Part shown: positions 19,021 through 26,968 of the stretch, one piece after another
Position numbering within the stretch: the stretch's first letter is position 1
How the letters are laid out: the number at the start of each line of letters is the position of its first letter
Source of the DNA: Sulfitobacter sp. S190
GTDB taxonomy: Bacteria; Pseudomonadota; Alphaproteobacteria; Rhodobacterales; Rhodobacteraceae
DNA length: 64,000 nucleotides
NCBI RefSeq assembly: GCF_025141935.1
Contig: NZ_CP081120.1
Span: forward strand, 62,001 to 126,000
Direction of reading: 5' to 3'
Program-made: the position numbers and the translations under genes
The notes under the pieces: model-generated
What the model saw: only the letters and a program-made list of their open reading frames with translations
What the model was told of the DNA's origin: nothing
The model's database searches: none

Positions 19021-19632
19021 ATGTCCAAGTTCAACATGAAGAATACAAGCCGCCGCAGCTTTCTTGCCGGCAGCGCCGCGATGATTGCGGCCCCCGCAAT
19101 CGCCCAGAGCACATCCACCGTCAACAGCCAGGCCACGACCGAAAACGAGCGTGACCTGAGTGAGGTGGTGCGCCGCAATATTTCCAGCTTCCGCACGCTC
19201 GACTGGCGGCCCTACTTCGACAGCACACGCAATGGCGCGATCCTCGTCGATATCGACAGCCGCGCGGTGCACTACTGGTCCGAGGATCAAAGCATCTACA
19301 AGTTGTATCCCTCCAGCGTGCCCTTGACCCAGGAACTGACACGCCGCGGCCGCACGCAGGTGGTTCGCAAGGTCGAGGGGCCAAGCTGGCGGCCAACGCC
19401 ATCGATGCTCAAGCGCAACCCCGAATGGCCCCCCTATATCGGCCCCGGTCCGGACAACCCATTGGGGACGCACGCACTCTATCTCAGCTGGACGTATTAC
19501 CGAATCCACGGCACGCACGACACGCGCAAAATTGGTCGTCGGTCCTCCAACGGGTGCATCGGTCTGTACAACGAACACATCGCAGAGTTGTTTGCGCAGG
19601 CCAAAGTCGGCACCCAAGTGTTGCTAATTTGA
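19021..19632 (+). CDS. L,D-transpeptidase (YkuD family), Tat-exported
   Basis: 203 residues. A twin-arginine signal (SRRSFLAG, residues 10-17, then a hydrophobic stretch ending AIAQ) precedes the YkuD domain. Catalytic residues are His near 162 (HGTHD) and Cys179 (SSNGCIGLYN). It is a periplasmic peptidoglycan crosslinking enzyme, distinct in sequence from the upstream lipoprotein paralogue. GGAG lies 8 bases before the ATG, and a well-formed promoter sits just upstream. The 59-residue peptide gene follows after 141 bases. Confidence 0.9.
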   Translation: MSKFNMKNTSRRSFLAGSAAMIAAPAIAQSTSTVNSQATTENERDLSEVVRRNISSFRTLDWRPYFDSTRNGAILVDIDSRAVHYWSEDQSIYKLYPSSVPLTQELTRRGRTQVVRKVEGPSWRPTPSMLKRNPEWPPYIGPGPDNPLGTHALYLSWTYYRIHGTHDTRKIGRRSSNGCIGLYNEHIAELFAQAKVGTQVLLI

Positions 19633-19673
19633 CGATATCTGCCGCTTAGTTACCTTAGGGATGTTCTAGCAGG

Positions 19674-19702
19674 TTCACATCCGTGGCCATTTCCTGTTTA
19701 GA
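19674..19702 (+). promoter_or_regulatory. Possible promoter for the 59-residue exported peptide gene
   Basis: TTCACA (5 of 6) and TTTAGA (3 of 6) with 17-base spacing lie 72 bases upstream of the ATG. The -10 match is weak, but the gene has its own terminator and good ribosome-binding site, so a dedicated promoter is expected in this region. Confidence 0.35.
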
Positions 19703-19773
19703 CAAACTACGAGGTAAGTCTGATTTCGTGTGGTTCTGAGAAATTCTGCACGTCTTTTCTGGAGGATATACTT

Positions 19774-19953
19774 ATGAAAAAACTCGTTCTCGCTGCTGCT
19801 CTGACAGCTGCTGCTTCCGCTGCTTCCGCCGGTTCCTTGGCTGACCCAGTAATCGAAGCACCCGTCATCGTTGAAGAAGCAACAAGCTCTTCCGGTGGCA
19901 TTATCGTTCCACTGCTGCTGCTGGTACTGGTTGCAGCTGCTATTGCTGACTAA
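19774..19953 (+). CDS. Small exported single-span peptide, 59 residues
   Basis: Starts at ATG 19774 behind a strong GGAGGATA ribosome-binding site and stops at TAA 19953. The N-terminal 19 residues form a textbook signal peptide (MKK, then Leu/Ala-rich, ending ASA). A short acidic mature part (PVIEAPVIVEE) is followed by a Ser/Gly hinge and a C-terminal hydrophobic helix (about 43-57). After cleavage only about 40 residues would remain, held by the second helix. Codon use is strongly biased (CTG, GCT), as in highly expressed genes. A strong terminator follows at once, so this is a monocistronic unit. Family not recognised. Confidence 0.8.
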   Translation: MKKLVLAAALTAAASAASAGSLADPVIEAPVIVEEATSSSGGIIVPLLLLVLVAAAIAD

Positions 19954-19973
19954 TCGTCAGTAGTTGAACACAG

Positions 19974-20004
19974 AAAAAGGCGGCGCACCCTGCGCCGCCT
20001 TTTT
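19974..20004 (+). terminator. Strong rho-independent terminator after the small exported peptide gene
   Basis: A 14-base perfect stem (AAAAAGGCGGCGCA with its complement) around a 3-base CCC loop, ending in a T-run. The flanking A-run makes it work on both strands, so it may also terminate convergent hemH transcription. Confidence 0.92.
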
Positions 20005-20033
20005 CGCTTTCCAGGTCAGGCGTCTGACGGCCG

Positions 20034-21080
20034 TCAGACCCACCCCATCAGATTTTCCTTGATGACATTCGACAGCGCCTCGATGTGGGCATCGTCGTCG
20101 TTGAGGCAGGGGATATAGGTGAAGTGTTCGCCACCGGCCTCTTCAAAGCTCTCGAAAATCTCTTCGTTGATTTCTTCAAGTGTCTCGATGCAATCGGCCG
20201 AAAATGCAGGCGCACAGACGGCGATGTTTTTCTTTCCGTCTTCCTCCGCAAGCCGCGCGACCTCTTCGACCGTATAGGGCTTGAGCCATTCTTCGGGGCC
20301 GAATTTGGACTGGAAGGTCGTGGTGATTTCGGTGTCGTCCCAGCCCAGCCGCTCTTTCAGCAGCCGCGTTGTTTTCTGACACTGGCAATGATAGGGATCA
20401 CCCTCCATCAGATAGCGTTTCGGCACGCCATGATAGGAACACACGAGGATATCGGGCCGCGTTTCAAGCTCCGCGTATTTTGCCTCGATCGATTTGGCCA
20501 GCGCGTCGATATAATCGGGGCGGTCGAAATATGGCTGTACGGTGCGGGCCGCCGGTTGCCACTTTTCTTTCCCCAAAGCGTCGAAAAATTTGTCGCAGGC
20601 CGTGGCTGACGTTGCACCGGCGTAATGGGGATAGAGCGGGAAAAACAGGATCTTCTGGCACCCCGCCTCCACCAGCTTGCGCACTTTGCTGGGCGTCGAC
20701 GGATTGCCGTAGCGCATGCAGAAATCGACCATGACCTCGCCGCCGTAGGTCTTTTCCATCTCGGCCGCGACCTTGGCGGTTTGTGCCTTGGTGATCGTCA
20801 TCAAAGGGCTCTCGCCTTCTTCCTCGTTCCAGATCGACTTATATGCTGCACCCGAGGTGAAGGGACGTTTGGTCAGAATGATCAGCTGCAGCAACGGCTG
20901 CCAGAGCCACGGGCTGTAGTCGATCACGCGTCTGTCGGAGAGAAACTCGCCCAGATAGCGCCGCATCGACCAGTAGTCGTAGTTGTCGGGCGTACCAAGG
21001 TTGCCCAGCAAAACTCCGATCTTGGGTTTTTTCACCGGTGGGTGGTCGGGATCAGCGTGGATGGGGCGAGCTTCGGTCAT
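20034..21080 (-). CDS. hemH: Ferrochelatase
   Basis: Inserts Fe(II) into protoporphyrin IX, the last step of protoheme synthesis. 348 residues. GVLLGNLGTP opens the domain, the metal-side segment CSYHGVPKRY carries the catalytic His, and CAPAFSADCIETLEEI is the signature containing the conserved C-terminal Glu. ATG 21080 is chosen because AGGA lies 6 bases ahead; another ATG at 21086 overlaps that site. The frame is open further upstream without a convincing start. Confidence 0.95.
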   Translation of the reverse strand: MTEARPIHADPDHPPVKKPKIGVLLGNLGTPDNYDYWSMRRYLGEFLSDRRVIDYSPWLWQPLLQLIILTKRPFTSGAAYKSIWNEEEGESPLMTITKAQTAKVAAEMEKTYGGEVMVDFCMRYGNPSTPSKVRKLVEAGCQKILFFPLYPHYAGATSATACDKFFDALGKEKWQPAARTVQPYFDRPDYIDALAKSIEAKYAELETRPDILVCSYHGVPKRYLMEGDPYHCQCQKTTRLLKERLGWDDTEITTTFQSKFGPEEWLKPYTVEEVARLAEEDGKKNIAVCAPAFSADCIETLEEINEEIFESFEEAGGEHFTYIPCLNDDDAHIEALSNVIKENLMGWV

Positions 21081-21129
21081 TGTCATTCCTATAGGGCGTG
21101 CGCCTGACATAGATAGTTTAGCGCGGGCG

Positions 21130-21942
21130 TCAATCCGGCAGGGGGCGCTCTGGTGTCGCAAGGGCATCCGCGAGCCGCTGTTGCGCGGAGCCGGGGCGCA
21201 GCGGTTTGGGTTGCGAGGCGTCCGGCGCCCAGCCCGTGAGCACCTGCAGTTCAAAGCTGGCGGCGATTCTGCCCGAGGGCGCGGAGAAGTGTTTTGCGTA
21301 AAGCGCCTGCGCCCGGTCGAATACCGCGCGGCGGGTCGGCGTGCGCAGCCGCGTGCTCAGGGCATTGGTTTCGCCCATGGCCCGCAGGTCATGCATCAGA
21401 TGCCAGATGTCGCGGTATTCGACAGTCATCACCGCCGTATCCGCCACCGGCAGCGCAAAACCCGCCCGCTGCAGCAATCCGCCCAGATCACGCAGTTCGG
21501 GCATGGGCGCAATACGCGGAGACAATCCGCCGGTTACGGCGACCTCGGCTTCTGCCAGACACCGGCGCAATTCCTGCAAGGTGTCGCCGCCAAGGCTCGC
21601 CGCGATGAACAGACCATCCGCCCTGAGCGCACGTCTGCATTGGATCAATTGGCCGACAGGGTCATTGGACCAGTGCAGACCCAACATATGCAGCACAAGG
21701 TCGTGTGCGCCGGGTTCCAGATCCAGCGTGTCGGTGTCCCGCAAAACCTGCGCCTCCGGGAATTGCCCGGACCAGAAGGCTTCGAAACCCGTCACCACCG
21801 CCTTGGACGTAAACGTCCTGTTAACCATCTGCAGACGATCCTGCACTTCGTCCGCGGCAAGCTCGTGCAGGAACAAACCGCTTTGCGTGGCGCGGGCGCG
21901 GTGCAGCGCCAGCGCGCGGGTGTCGGTAATCTCATTGGTCAT
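21130..21942 (-). CDS. SAM-dependent methyltransferase-fold protein, NDUFAF5/BioC-like
   Basis: 270 residues. The fold resembles class I methyltransferases of the BioC/NDUFAF5 group: DLVLHMLGLHWSNDPVGQL matches the post-II region, and LRADGLFIAASLGGDTLQELR is typical of mitochondrial NDUFAF5 and its alphaproteobacterial relatives. The usual E/DxGxGxG SAM motif is not obvious, so binding may be altered. NDUFAF5 hydroxylates an arginine of complex I subunit NDUFS7, and a similar role is possible here. The start lies only 15 bases from divergent comF. Confidence 0.75.
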   Translation of the reverse strand: MTNEITDTRALALHRARATQSGLFLHELAADEVQDRLQMVNRTFTSKAVVTGFEAFWSGQFPEAQVLRDTDTLDLEPGAHDLVLHMLGLHWSNDPVGQLIQCRRALRADGLFIAASLGGDTLQELRRCLAEAEVAVTGGLSPRIAPMPELRDLGGLLQRAGFALPVADTAVMTVEYRDIWHLMHDLRAMGETNALSTRLRTPTRRAVFDRAQALYAKHFSAPSGRIAASFELQVLTGWAPDASQPKPLRPGSAQQRLADALATPERPLPD

Positions 21943-21957
21943 GGGGGGCTACATAGA

Positions 21958-22689
21958 GTGGCACTGGGAGGACTTCAAACGGCGCTGTCGCTGATCTATC
22001 CGCCGCGCTGCCTGACGTGTGGCGACATGGTCGAAAGCGATTTCGGGCTCTGTGGCGGCTGCTGGCGCGATACCGCCTTTGTCGGCGGGCTGGTCTGTGA
22101 CGCGTGCGGTGTGCCGCTTCAGGCCGGCGGGCAAACGGGCATCCAACACTGCGACACCTGCCTGGGGTCTGCTCCTCCTTGGACACGCGGACGCGCCGCC
22201 ATGATCTACCGCGATACAGGTCGCAAAATGGTCTTGGCGCTCAAGCATGGCGATCGTCACGAAATCGCACGGCCCGCTGCGAAATGGATGGCGCACGCCG
22301 CGGCGGATATTCTGACCCTGGATACGCTTATCGCGCCGATCCCGTTGCACTGGACGCGTCTGGTGAAACGGCGGTTCAACCAATCGGCGCTGCTGTCAAA
22401 GGAGCTTTCGCGTATTTCGGGCCTGCCGTGGTGCCCGGATCTGCTGGAGCGGCATCGCAAGACGGTATCGCTCGAGGGGCTGAACTGGACCGAACGTCAC
22501 GAAACGGTACAGAACGCCATGCGGGTCCACCGCAAACGCCGCCACAGATTGATCGGGCGACCGGTGCTTTTGGTCGATGACGTGATGACCACGGGGGCGA
22601 CGCTGGGCGCCGCGACACGCGCCTGTCTTGCCGCCGGGTCGGGGCCGGTATGCGTACTGACCCTAGCAAGAGTGACCAAAGACACCTAA
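21958..22689 (+). CDS. comF: ComF-family phosphoribosyltransferase-like protein
   Basis: 243 residues from GTG 21958. An N-terminal zinc-ribbon-like region has four Cys pairs (CLTC, CGGC, CDAC, CDTC), followed by a type I phosphoribosyltransferase domain with VLLVDDVMTTGATL. ComF is linked to DNA uptake in naturally competent bacteria. No ATG lies upstream in frame near the conserved start (SLIYPPRC). The G-rich ribosome-binding stretch (21943-21948) abuts the start codon of the divergent methyltransferase. Confidence 0.87.
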   Translation: MALGGLQTALSLIYPPRCLTCGDMVESDFGLCGGCWRDTAFVGGLVCDACGVPLQAGGQTGIQHCDTCLGSAPPWTRGRAAMIYRDTGRKMVLALKHGDRHEIARPAAKWMAHAAADILTLDTLIAPIPLHWTRLVKRRFNQSALLSKELSRISGLPWCPDLLERHRKTVSLEGLNWTERHETVQNAMRVHRKRRHRLIGRPVLLVDDVMTTGATLGAATRACLAAGSGPVCVLTLARVTKDT

Positions 22690-22725
22690 ATCCTGTTGCA
22701 ACCATTCGTGACAAGGAAACAGACC

Positions 22726-22983
22726 ATGAAACCCGTCGAAATCTACACCTCGCCGCTGTGCGGCTTTTGCCACGCGGCCAAACGCCTGTTGAACCAGAAG
22801 GGCGTCAACTTTGCCGAAGTGGACGTGCTCGCCAATCCTGACCGCAAACCGGAGATGATCCAGCGGGCGAACGGCGGTCGAACCGTTCCGCAGATTTTCG
22901 TGGGCGAGACCCATGTGGGCGGTTGCGATGACCTTTTTGCGCTGGAAAAAGCGGGCAAGCTTGACGCGCTGTTGGCCGCATGA
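22726..22983 (+). CDS. grxC: Glutaredoxin 3
   Basis: 85-residue dithiol glutaredoxin using glutathione. The active site is Cys12-Gly-Phe-Cys15, differing from the usual CPYC. GGRTVPQIFVG holds the cis-Pro loop, and GGCDDL is the glutathione-binding GG-D motif. AAGGAAA precedes ATG 22726. The stop overlaps the amidase start (ATGA), and the unit continues to the MarR gene. Confidence 0.93.
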   Translation: MKPVEIYTSPLCGFCHAAKRLLNQKGVNFAEVDVLANPDRKPEMIQRANGGRTVPQIFVGETHVGGCDDLFALEKAGKLDALLAA

Positions 22984-23813
22984 TGCGCGCGGGTCTGCTG
23001 CAACTTAACGTCAGCGATGACCCGCGGCAGAACCTGCCGGTCACCTTGGATTACTTGGCCGAGGCCGCCGCGCAGGGTGCGCAGATGGTGTTTACGCCCG
23101 AGGTCACCAACTGCGTGTCGCTCAGCAGAGCCCGACAGCGCACCGTATTGCAGGATGAGGCCGATGATCCGACGCTCGCTGCCCTGCGCGAGGCCGCCGC
23201 GACACATGGGATATGGCTTTCGATCGGCTCACTTGGGCTGCAGACAGGCGACCCGGACGGGCGTTTTGCCAACCGGTCTTTCGTGATTGATCCTTCTGGC
23301 GAAATCACCGCCCGCTACGACAAGATACATATGTTTGACGTTCAGGTGACCGAAACGGAAACCTTCCGGGAATCGGAAGGGTACAGGCCGGGGTCCACCG
23401 CCGTCTGTGCCGACACGCCCTTCGGTCGGTTTGGTCTGAGCATTTGCTACGACGTGCGTTTTCCGCAGCTTTATCAGGCGTTGGCCGACAACGGTGCCGA
23501 AATCCTGACCGTGCCTGCCGCGTTTTCGCCGGTCACGGGGGCCGCACATTGGCACAGCCTGCTGCGGGCGCGGGCCATTGAAACGGGGTGTTTTGTTGTG
23601 GCGGCGGCGCAAACCGGCGAACATGACAGCGCGGACGGCAAGACCCGCCGCACCTTTGGCCACTCGCTTGTCGTTGGCCCATGGGGAGACGTGATTCTGG
23701 ACGCGGGCGATGCGCCCGGCGTATATCTGTGCGACATGTACTTGCAGCAGGTCGCCGACGCGCGGCGCCGGGTGCCCAGCATGACGCACAAAAGGCGATT
23801 CGACGGACCGTAA
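22980..23813 (+). CDS. Carbon-nitrogen hydrolase (nitrilase superfamily, Nit1/Nit2-like amidase)
   Basis: 277 residues with the full catalytic triad: Glu41 (TPEVTN), Lys115 (RYDKIHMFD) and Cys156 (ICYDVRFP). The sequence around the triad matches the Nit1/Nit2 branch, whose members hydrolyse deaminated glutathione or omega-amidated 2-oxo acids. Position directly after glutaredoxin, with ATGA overlap, fits a glutathione-repair role, though this is inference. Confidence 0.88.
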   Translation: MMRAGLLQLNVSDDPRQNLPVTLDYLAEAAAQGAQMVFTPEVTNCVSLSRARQRTVLQDEADDPTLAALREAAATHGIWLSIGSLGLQTGDPDGRFANRSFVIDPSGEITARYDKIHMFDVQVTETETFRESEGYRPGSTAVCADTPFGRFGLSICYDVRFPQLYQALADNGAEILTVPAAFSPVTGAAHWHSLLRARAIETGCFVVAAAQTGEHDSADGKTRRTFGHSLVVGPWGDVILDAGDAPGVYLCDMYLQQVADARRRVPSMTHKRRFDGP

Positions 23814-24247
23814 TGGCAGACGACAAGAACACGTTGGCGATACTCCTGTTCAGCGAGATTTTGGGCACCGACCAGATCTTGCGCAACAGGCTTGCCAAGG
23901 TTTTGCCGAAGGGAATGGAGCTGTCACATTTCTCCGTTCTCAATCACCTTGCCTGGCGCGAGGTCGAACGCACCCCCGCGCAACTGGCGGAAACCTTTCA
24001 TGTGACGCGCGGCGCGATGAGCAATACCCTGAGCAAACTCGAATGGGCGGGCTATATCCACATGCGGCCCGATTGGGATGACGCGCGGCGCAAACTGATC
24101 ACGATCAGCCCCTCCGGTCGCAAGGCGCGCGACGCGGCGCTGAGCCTGATCACGCCGATGATTTCCCAGGTCGCCGATGAGTTGGGCGAAGACAAGGTCC
24201 GCGCCGTTATTCCGACCTTGCGCGAACTGCGCCGCAAAATGACCTGA
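23813..24247 (+). CDS. MarR-family transcriptional regulator
   Basis: 144 residues with a winged-helix core: LSHFSVLNHL, then AQLAETFHVTRGAMSNTLSK as the recognition region, and the wing DWDDARRKLITIS. Start ATG 23813 overlaps the amidase stop by one base (TAATG), so it is co-translated with grxC and the amidase. It may sense a ligand linked to that unit, but no operator could be assigned. It ends six bases from the convergent ubiG stop. Confidence 0.88.
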   Translation: MADDKNTLAILLFSEILGTDQILRNRLAKVLPKGMELSHFSVLNHLAWREVERTPAQLAETFHVTRGAMSNTLSKLEWAGYIHMRPDWDDARRKLITISPSGRKARDAALSLITPMISQVADELGEDKVRAVIPTLRELRRKMT

Positions 24248-24253
24248 AGCCGG

Positions 24254-25006
24254 TCACGTCTGTTGTGGCTTAAGGCTCGCGGTGACGTAGTTCACACTCA
24301 GATCCTTGTCTGAGATGGACCAGCTCCACAGCAGCGGATTAAACACGAAACCCTTTCGGTCCACCGGGTCCAGACCTGCCTTGCGCAGCAGGTCGAACAA
24401 TTCGTCGGGTGTGATGAATTTTGACCACTCATGCGTTCCTTTGGGCAGCCAGCGCATCACGTGTTCCGCGCCCACGATCGCCATCATATAGCTTTTGGGA
24501 TTGCGGTTGAGCGTGGAGCAGATGTGCAGCCCGCCCGGTTTGAGCAGTTTGCGGCAGGCCGTGAGATAGCTGATCGGAGAGGCCACGTGCTCGACCACCT
24601 CCATGTTGATGACGACATCGAATTGCTCGCCCGCGTCGGCCAGATCTTCGGCTGTGGTATGGCGATAGTCGATGGTCAGCCCCGATTGCTCTGCGTGGAT
24701 CCGTGCGACCGGAATGTTGCCTGCCGCAGCGTCTGCGCCCACCACGGTCGCGCCCAGACGCGCCATCGGTTCAGACAGCAATCCGCCGCCGCACCCGATA
24801 TCGAGAATGCGCAACCCCTCGAAGGGGTCCTTGGTCTTCAGGTCGCGGTCAAATTCTCCGGCGATCTGGTTTGTGATGTAATCCAGACGGCACGGATTGA
24901 GCATGTGCAACGGTTTGAATTTGCCTGTCGGGTCCCACCATTCCGCGGCCATGGCTTCGAATTTCGCGATTTCGGAGGGATCAACTGTGGTATCCTGCGC
25001 TTGCAT
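24254..25006 (-). CDS. ubiG: Ubiquinone biosynthesis O-methyltransferase
   Basis: SAM-dependent O-methylation steps of ubiquinone synthesis. 250 residues. SAM motif I is [14 protein letters not shown]; further family marks are [15 protein letters not shown] near the N-terminus and [10 protein letters not shown] 25006 (MQAQD) has AGGA 8 bases upstream and is preferred to a GTG-type extension to 25039. It diverges from the iminopeptidase gene over 49 bases. Confidence 0.95.
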   Translation of the reverse strand: MQAQDTTVDPSEIAKFEAMAAEWWDPTGKFKPLHMLNPCRLDYITNQIAGEFDRDLKTKDPFEGLRILDIGCGGGLLSEPMARLGATVVGADAAAGNIPVARIHAEQSGLTIDYRHTTAEDLADAGEQFDVVINMEVVEHVASPISYLTACRKLLKPGGLHICSTLNRNPKSYMMAIVGAEHVMRWLPKGTHEWSKFITPDELFDLLRKAGLDPVDRKGFVFNPLLWSWSISDKDLSVNYVTASLKPQQT

Positions 25007-25055
25007 TCCGTGTGTCCTATGCTCAAGGTCATGTCTCAACTCATATAGGCCCGTA

Positions 25056-26024
25056 ATGGATAAATTTCCCGATCAAAAGCGCGCAGTGCAGTATCTGTAC
25101 CCGCCTCTCGATCCGTACGACCGGCGGATGCTGGCAGTCGGGGATGGCCATGAAGTGTATCTGGAGCAATGCGGCAATCCCAACGGCACGCCTGTTGTGG
25201 TGCTGCACGGGGGCCCCGGCGGAGGCTGCAGCCCGTCGATGCGGCGCTATTTCGATCCGGAGAAATTCCGCATTATCCTGTTTGACCAACGGGGGTGCGG
25301 ACGCTCCAAGCCGCATGCGTCGGTGAGCAACAATACGACCTGGCATCTGGTTGCGGACATCGAGCTGATTCGCGAAACGCTTGGCATCGACCGTTGGGTG
25401 GTTTTCGGTGGCAGCTGGGGTGCGACACTTTCGCTAATCTATGCGCAGACGCATCCCGCCGCGGTGAGCCATCTGGTGCTGCGCGGCGTGTTCCTGATGA
25501 CCCAGTCCGAGCTGGATTGGTTCTACGGTGGCGGTGCGGGCAAATTCTGGCCCGAGGTCTGGTCGCGGTTCACCGCGCTGGTGCCCGAAGACGAGCGGGG
25601 CGATTATATTCAGGCCTATCACCGCAGGCTGTTTTCGGACGACCTGTCGTTGCAAACGCGCTTTGCACGGGCGTGGTCGGGCTGGGAAAACGCACTGGCA
25701 TCGATCCATTCTGCAGGGCAGATGATCGAGGGCCCGGGCGAATACGCGCGGGCATTCGCGCGGCTCGAGAACCACTATTTCATCAATGCGGGTTTTCTGG
25801 AGTACGACGGTCAGATCCTCGACCAGATGGACCGCATCGCCGATATCCCAGGTGTGATCGTGCAGGGGCGCTATGACATGATCTGTCCGCCGACCAGTGC
25901 CTATGCCATCGCGAAGGTCTGGCCTAAGGCGGAATTGAAGATGGTGCGCAACGCGGGCCACGCGCTGAGCGAGCCGGGCATCAGCGCAGAGCTGGTGCGC
26001 GCGATGGACAGGATTGCGCCATGA
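25056..26024 (+). CDS. pip: Proline iminopeptidase
   Basis: Alpha/beta-hydrolase releasing N-terminal proline from peptides. 322 residues. HGGPGGG oxyanion motif, nucleophile Ser in GGSWGATL, acid near GRYDMICPP, and the catalytic His in NAGHALSE. Cytoplasmic, as no signal is seen. The stop overlaps the start of the short solute-binding protein (ATGA), an unusual pairing with a peptide-binding-type protein. Confidence 0.93.
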   Translation: MDKFPDQKRAVQYLYPPLDPYDRRMLAVGDGHEVYLEQCGNPNGTPVVVLHGGPGGGCSPSMRRYFDPEKFRIILFDQRGCGRSKPHASVSNNTTWHLVADIELIRETLGIDRWVVFGGSWGATLSLIYAQTHPAAVSHLVLRGVFLMTQSELDWFYGGGAGKFWPEVWSRFTALVPEDERGDYIQAYHRRLFSDDLSLQTRFARAWSGWENALASIHSAGQMIEGPGEYARAFARLENHYFINAGFLEYDGQILDQMDRIADIPGVIVQGRYDMICPPTSAYAIAKVWPKAELKMVRNAGHALSEPGISAELVRAMDRIAP

Positions 26025-26857
26025 CGCGGCGGGGCCCCATGGACCGGCGGGCGTTGTTCGCCAGCGGTGCGGCGGCCGCACTTTTGGCGGCGACGGGCAT
26101 CAGCGCGGGGCCATTGCCACAGCGCGGCGGCCAGTTGCGGCTGGCGCTTTCGGGCGCGGCGCGCAGTGACGACTGGATCAGCGGTGACGGGCTTTTCATG
26201 CAGGTCGCGCGGCAGGGGCTGGTCTTCGAGACACTGACCGAAGTGGCTGCGGACGGCACCTTGCGGGCGGAGCTTGCAACGGGGTGGACAGCATCGCCGG
26301 ACGCGCGCGAATGGCGGTTCGATTTGCGCGAGGATGCGGTTTTTCACGACGGTACGCCGATGACCGCGCAGGACGTCGCCGCGAGTTTGAGCGCCTGTCA
26401 CACAGTGTACACCGGGTGTGCACACAGTGTGCACATCACGTGCGACACCCCCGATCCGAGCCTGCCGTTCAAATTGGCCGATGTTGCGCATGTGATCCGG
26501 CCCGCCCATGCGCCCGACGCAGGCATCGGCACAGGCCTTTATGCGGTGGAGCGGTTCCGGCCCGGCCAGCAGTTGATCACGCGGCGGGTTGCGCGGCACC
26601 ACAAGGACGGACGGGCGGGATGGTTCGACCGGGTGGAGCTGGTGTCGATCCCGTCGGCGGAGGTCCGTGCGCAGGCCATCGCGGAATACATGGTCGATGC
26701 CGCCGATCTGGAAGACACGCGCGCCTTGCAGGCGTTCGACGACATCGCGGTGATGCCGGGGCAGGCCGTTTCGCGCGGTATTGCAACGCCTCTGGTTCTG
26801 TCGGAGGCGCGACCGCTCGACAATCTGCGCGCGCCACAGCGGTGGTGGGTCGTCTGA
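26021..26857 (+). CDS. Short ABC-type peptide-binding-like protein (family 5 fold, second lobe apparently missing)
   Basis: 278 residues against about 500 for family 5 solute-binding proteins. The N-terminal signal (MDRRALFASG, Ala-rich) suggests export. WTASPDAREWRFDLREDAVFHDGTP-type sequence (about 90-114) and GTGLYAVERFRPGQ are clear family 5 marks, and the terminal APQRWWVV resembles the usual C-terminus. The large second-lobe region between them appears deleted rather than cut off at the end. An unusual Cys/His cluster lies at residues 126-141. No permease or ATPase genes are near. ATG 26039 is a possible alternative start. Function unknown. Confidence 0.75.
   Translation: MTRRGPMDRRALFASGAAAALLAATGISAGPLPQRGGQLRLALSGAARSDDWISGDGLFMQVARQGLVFETLTEVAADGTLRAELATGWTASPDAREWRFDLREDAVFHDGTPMTAQDVAASLSACHTVYTGCAHSVHITCDTPDPSLPFKLADVAHVIRPAHAPDAGIGTGLYAVERFRPGQQLITRRVARHHKDGRAGWFDRVELVSIPSAEVRAQAIAEYMVDAADLEDTRALQAFDDIAVMPGQAVSRGIATPLVLSEARPLDNLRAPQRWWVV
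26399..26434. repeat. Out-of-phase 14-base direct repeat with internal palindromy
   Basis: CACACAGTGTACAC (26399-26412) recurs as CACACAGTGTGCAC (26421-26434), 13 of 14 identical, 22 bases apart. The offset is not a multiple of three, so the repeat is a nucleotide signal, not a peptide repeat. The second copy sits in a near-perfect palindrome (GTGCACACAGTGTGCAC). Inside the short solute-binding protein gene. Confidence 0.7.
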
Positions 26858-26863
26858 GGCCCC

Positions 26864-26892
26864 TTGATGTTTGGCGACAGGGGGCGTATATG
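26864..26892 (+). promoter_or_regulatory. Promoter for the rimP-nusA-infB operon with palindrome over the -10 box
   Basis: TTGATG (4 of 6) and TATATG (4 of 6) are 17 bases apart. The -10 box lies in a perfect inverted repeat GGGGC(GTATAT)GCCCC, 26881-26896, which could be an operator. The predicted start near 26899 leaves a leader of about 92 bases that contains a terminator. Confidence 0.55.
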
Positions 26893-26945
26893 CCCCTTAA
26901 CAGCGGCGCGTTCGGGTCCAAACCAAACGCCCACCGGAATTCTTA

Positions 26946-26968
26946 ACGGGCCGCGCGCCCGTTTTTTT
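26946..26968 (+). terminator. Rho-independent terminator/attenuator in the rimP leader
   Basis: ACGGGC pairs with GCCCGT over a 5-base loop, followed by six further T, ending 22 bases before the rimP ATG. It could simply end the preceding transcript, but a candidate promoter lies upstream of it, so it may act as an attenuator. GGCGCG at 26905-26910 can pair with CGCGCC at 26954-26959, which would disrupt this stem. Confidence 0.75.

Noticed and set aside
20983..21957. N-terminal 325 residues of the long frame that ends in comF
   Set aside because: This stretch is antisense to the NDUFAF5-like gene; ComF homology begins only at the GTG at 21958.
26021..26857. Pseudogene call for the short solute-binding protein
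   Set aside because: The frame is uninterrupted, has a signal peptide, overlaps pip tightly and keeps a normal-looking C-terminus, so a functional short form is as likely.
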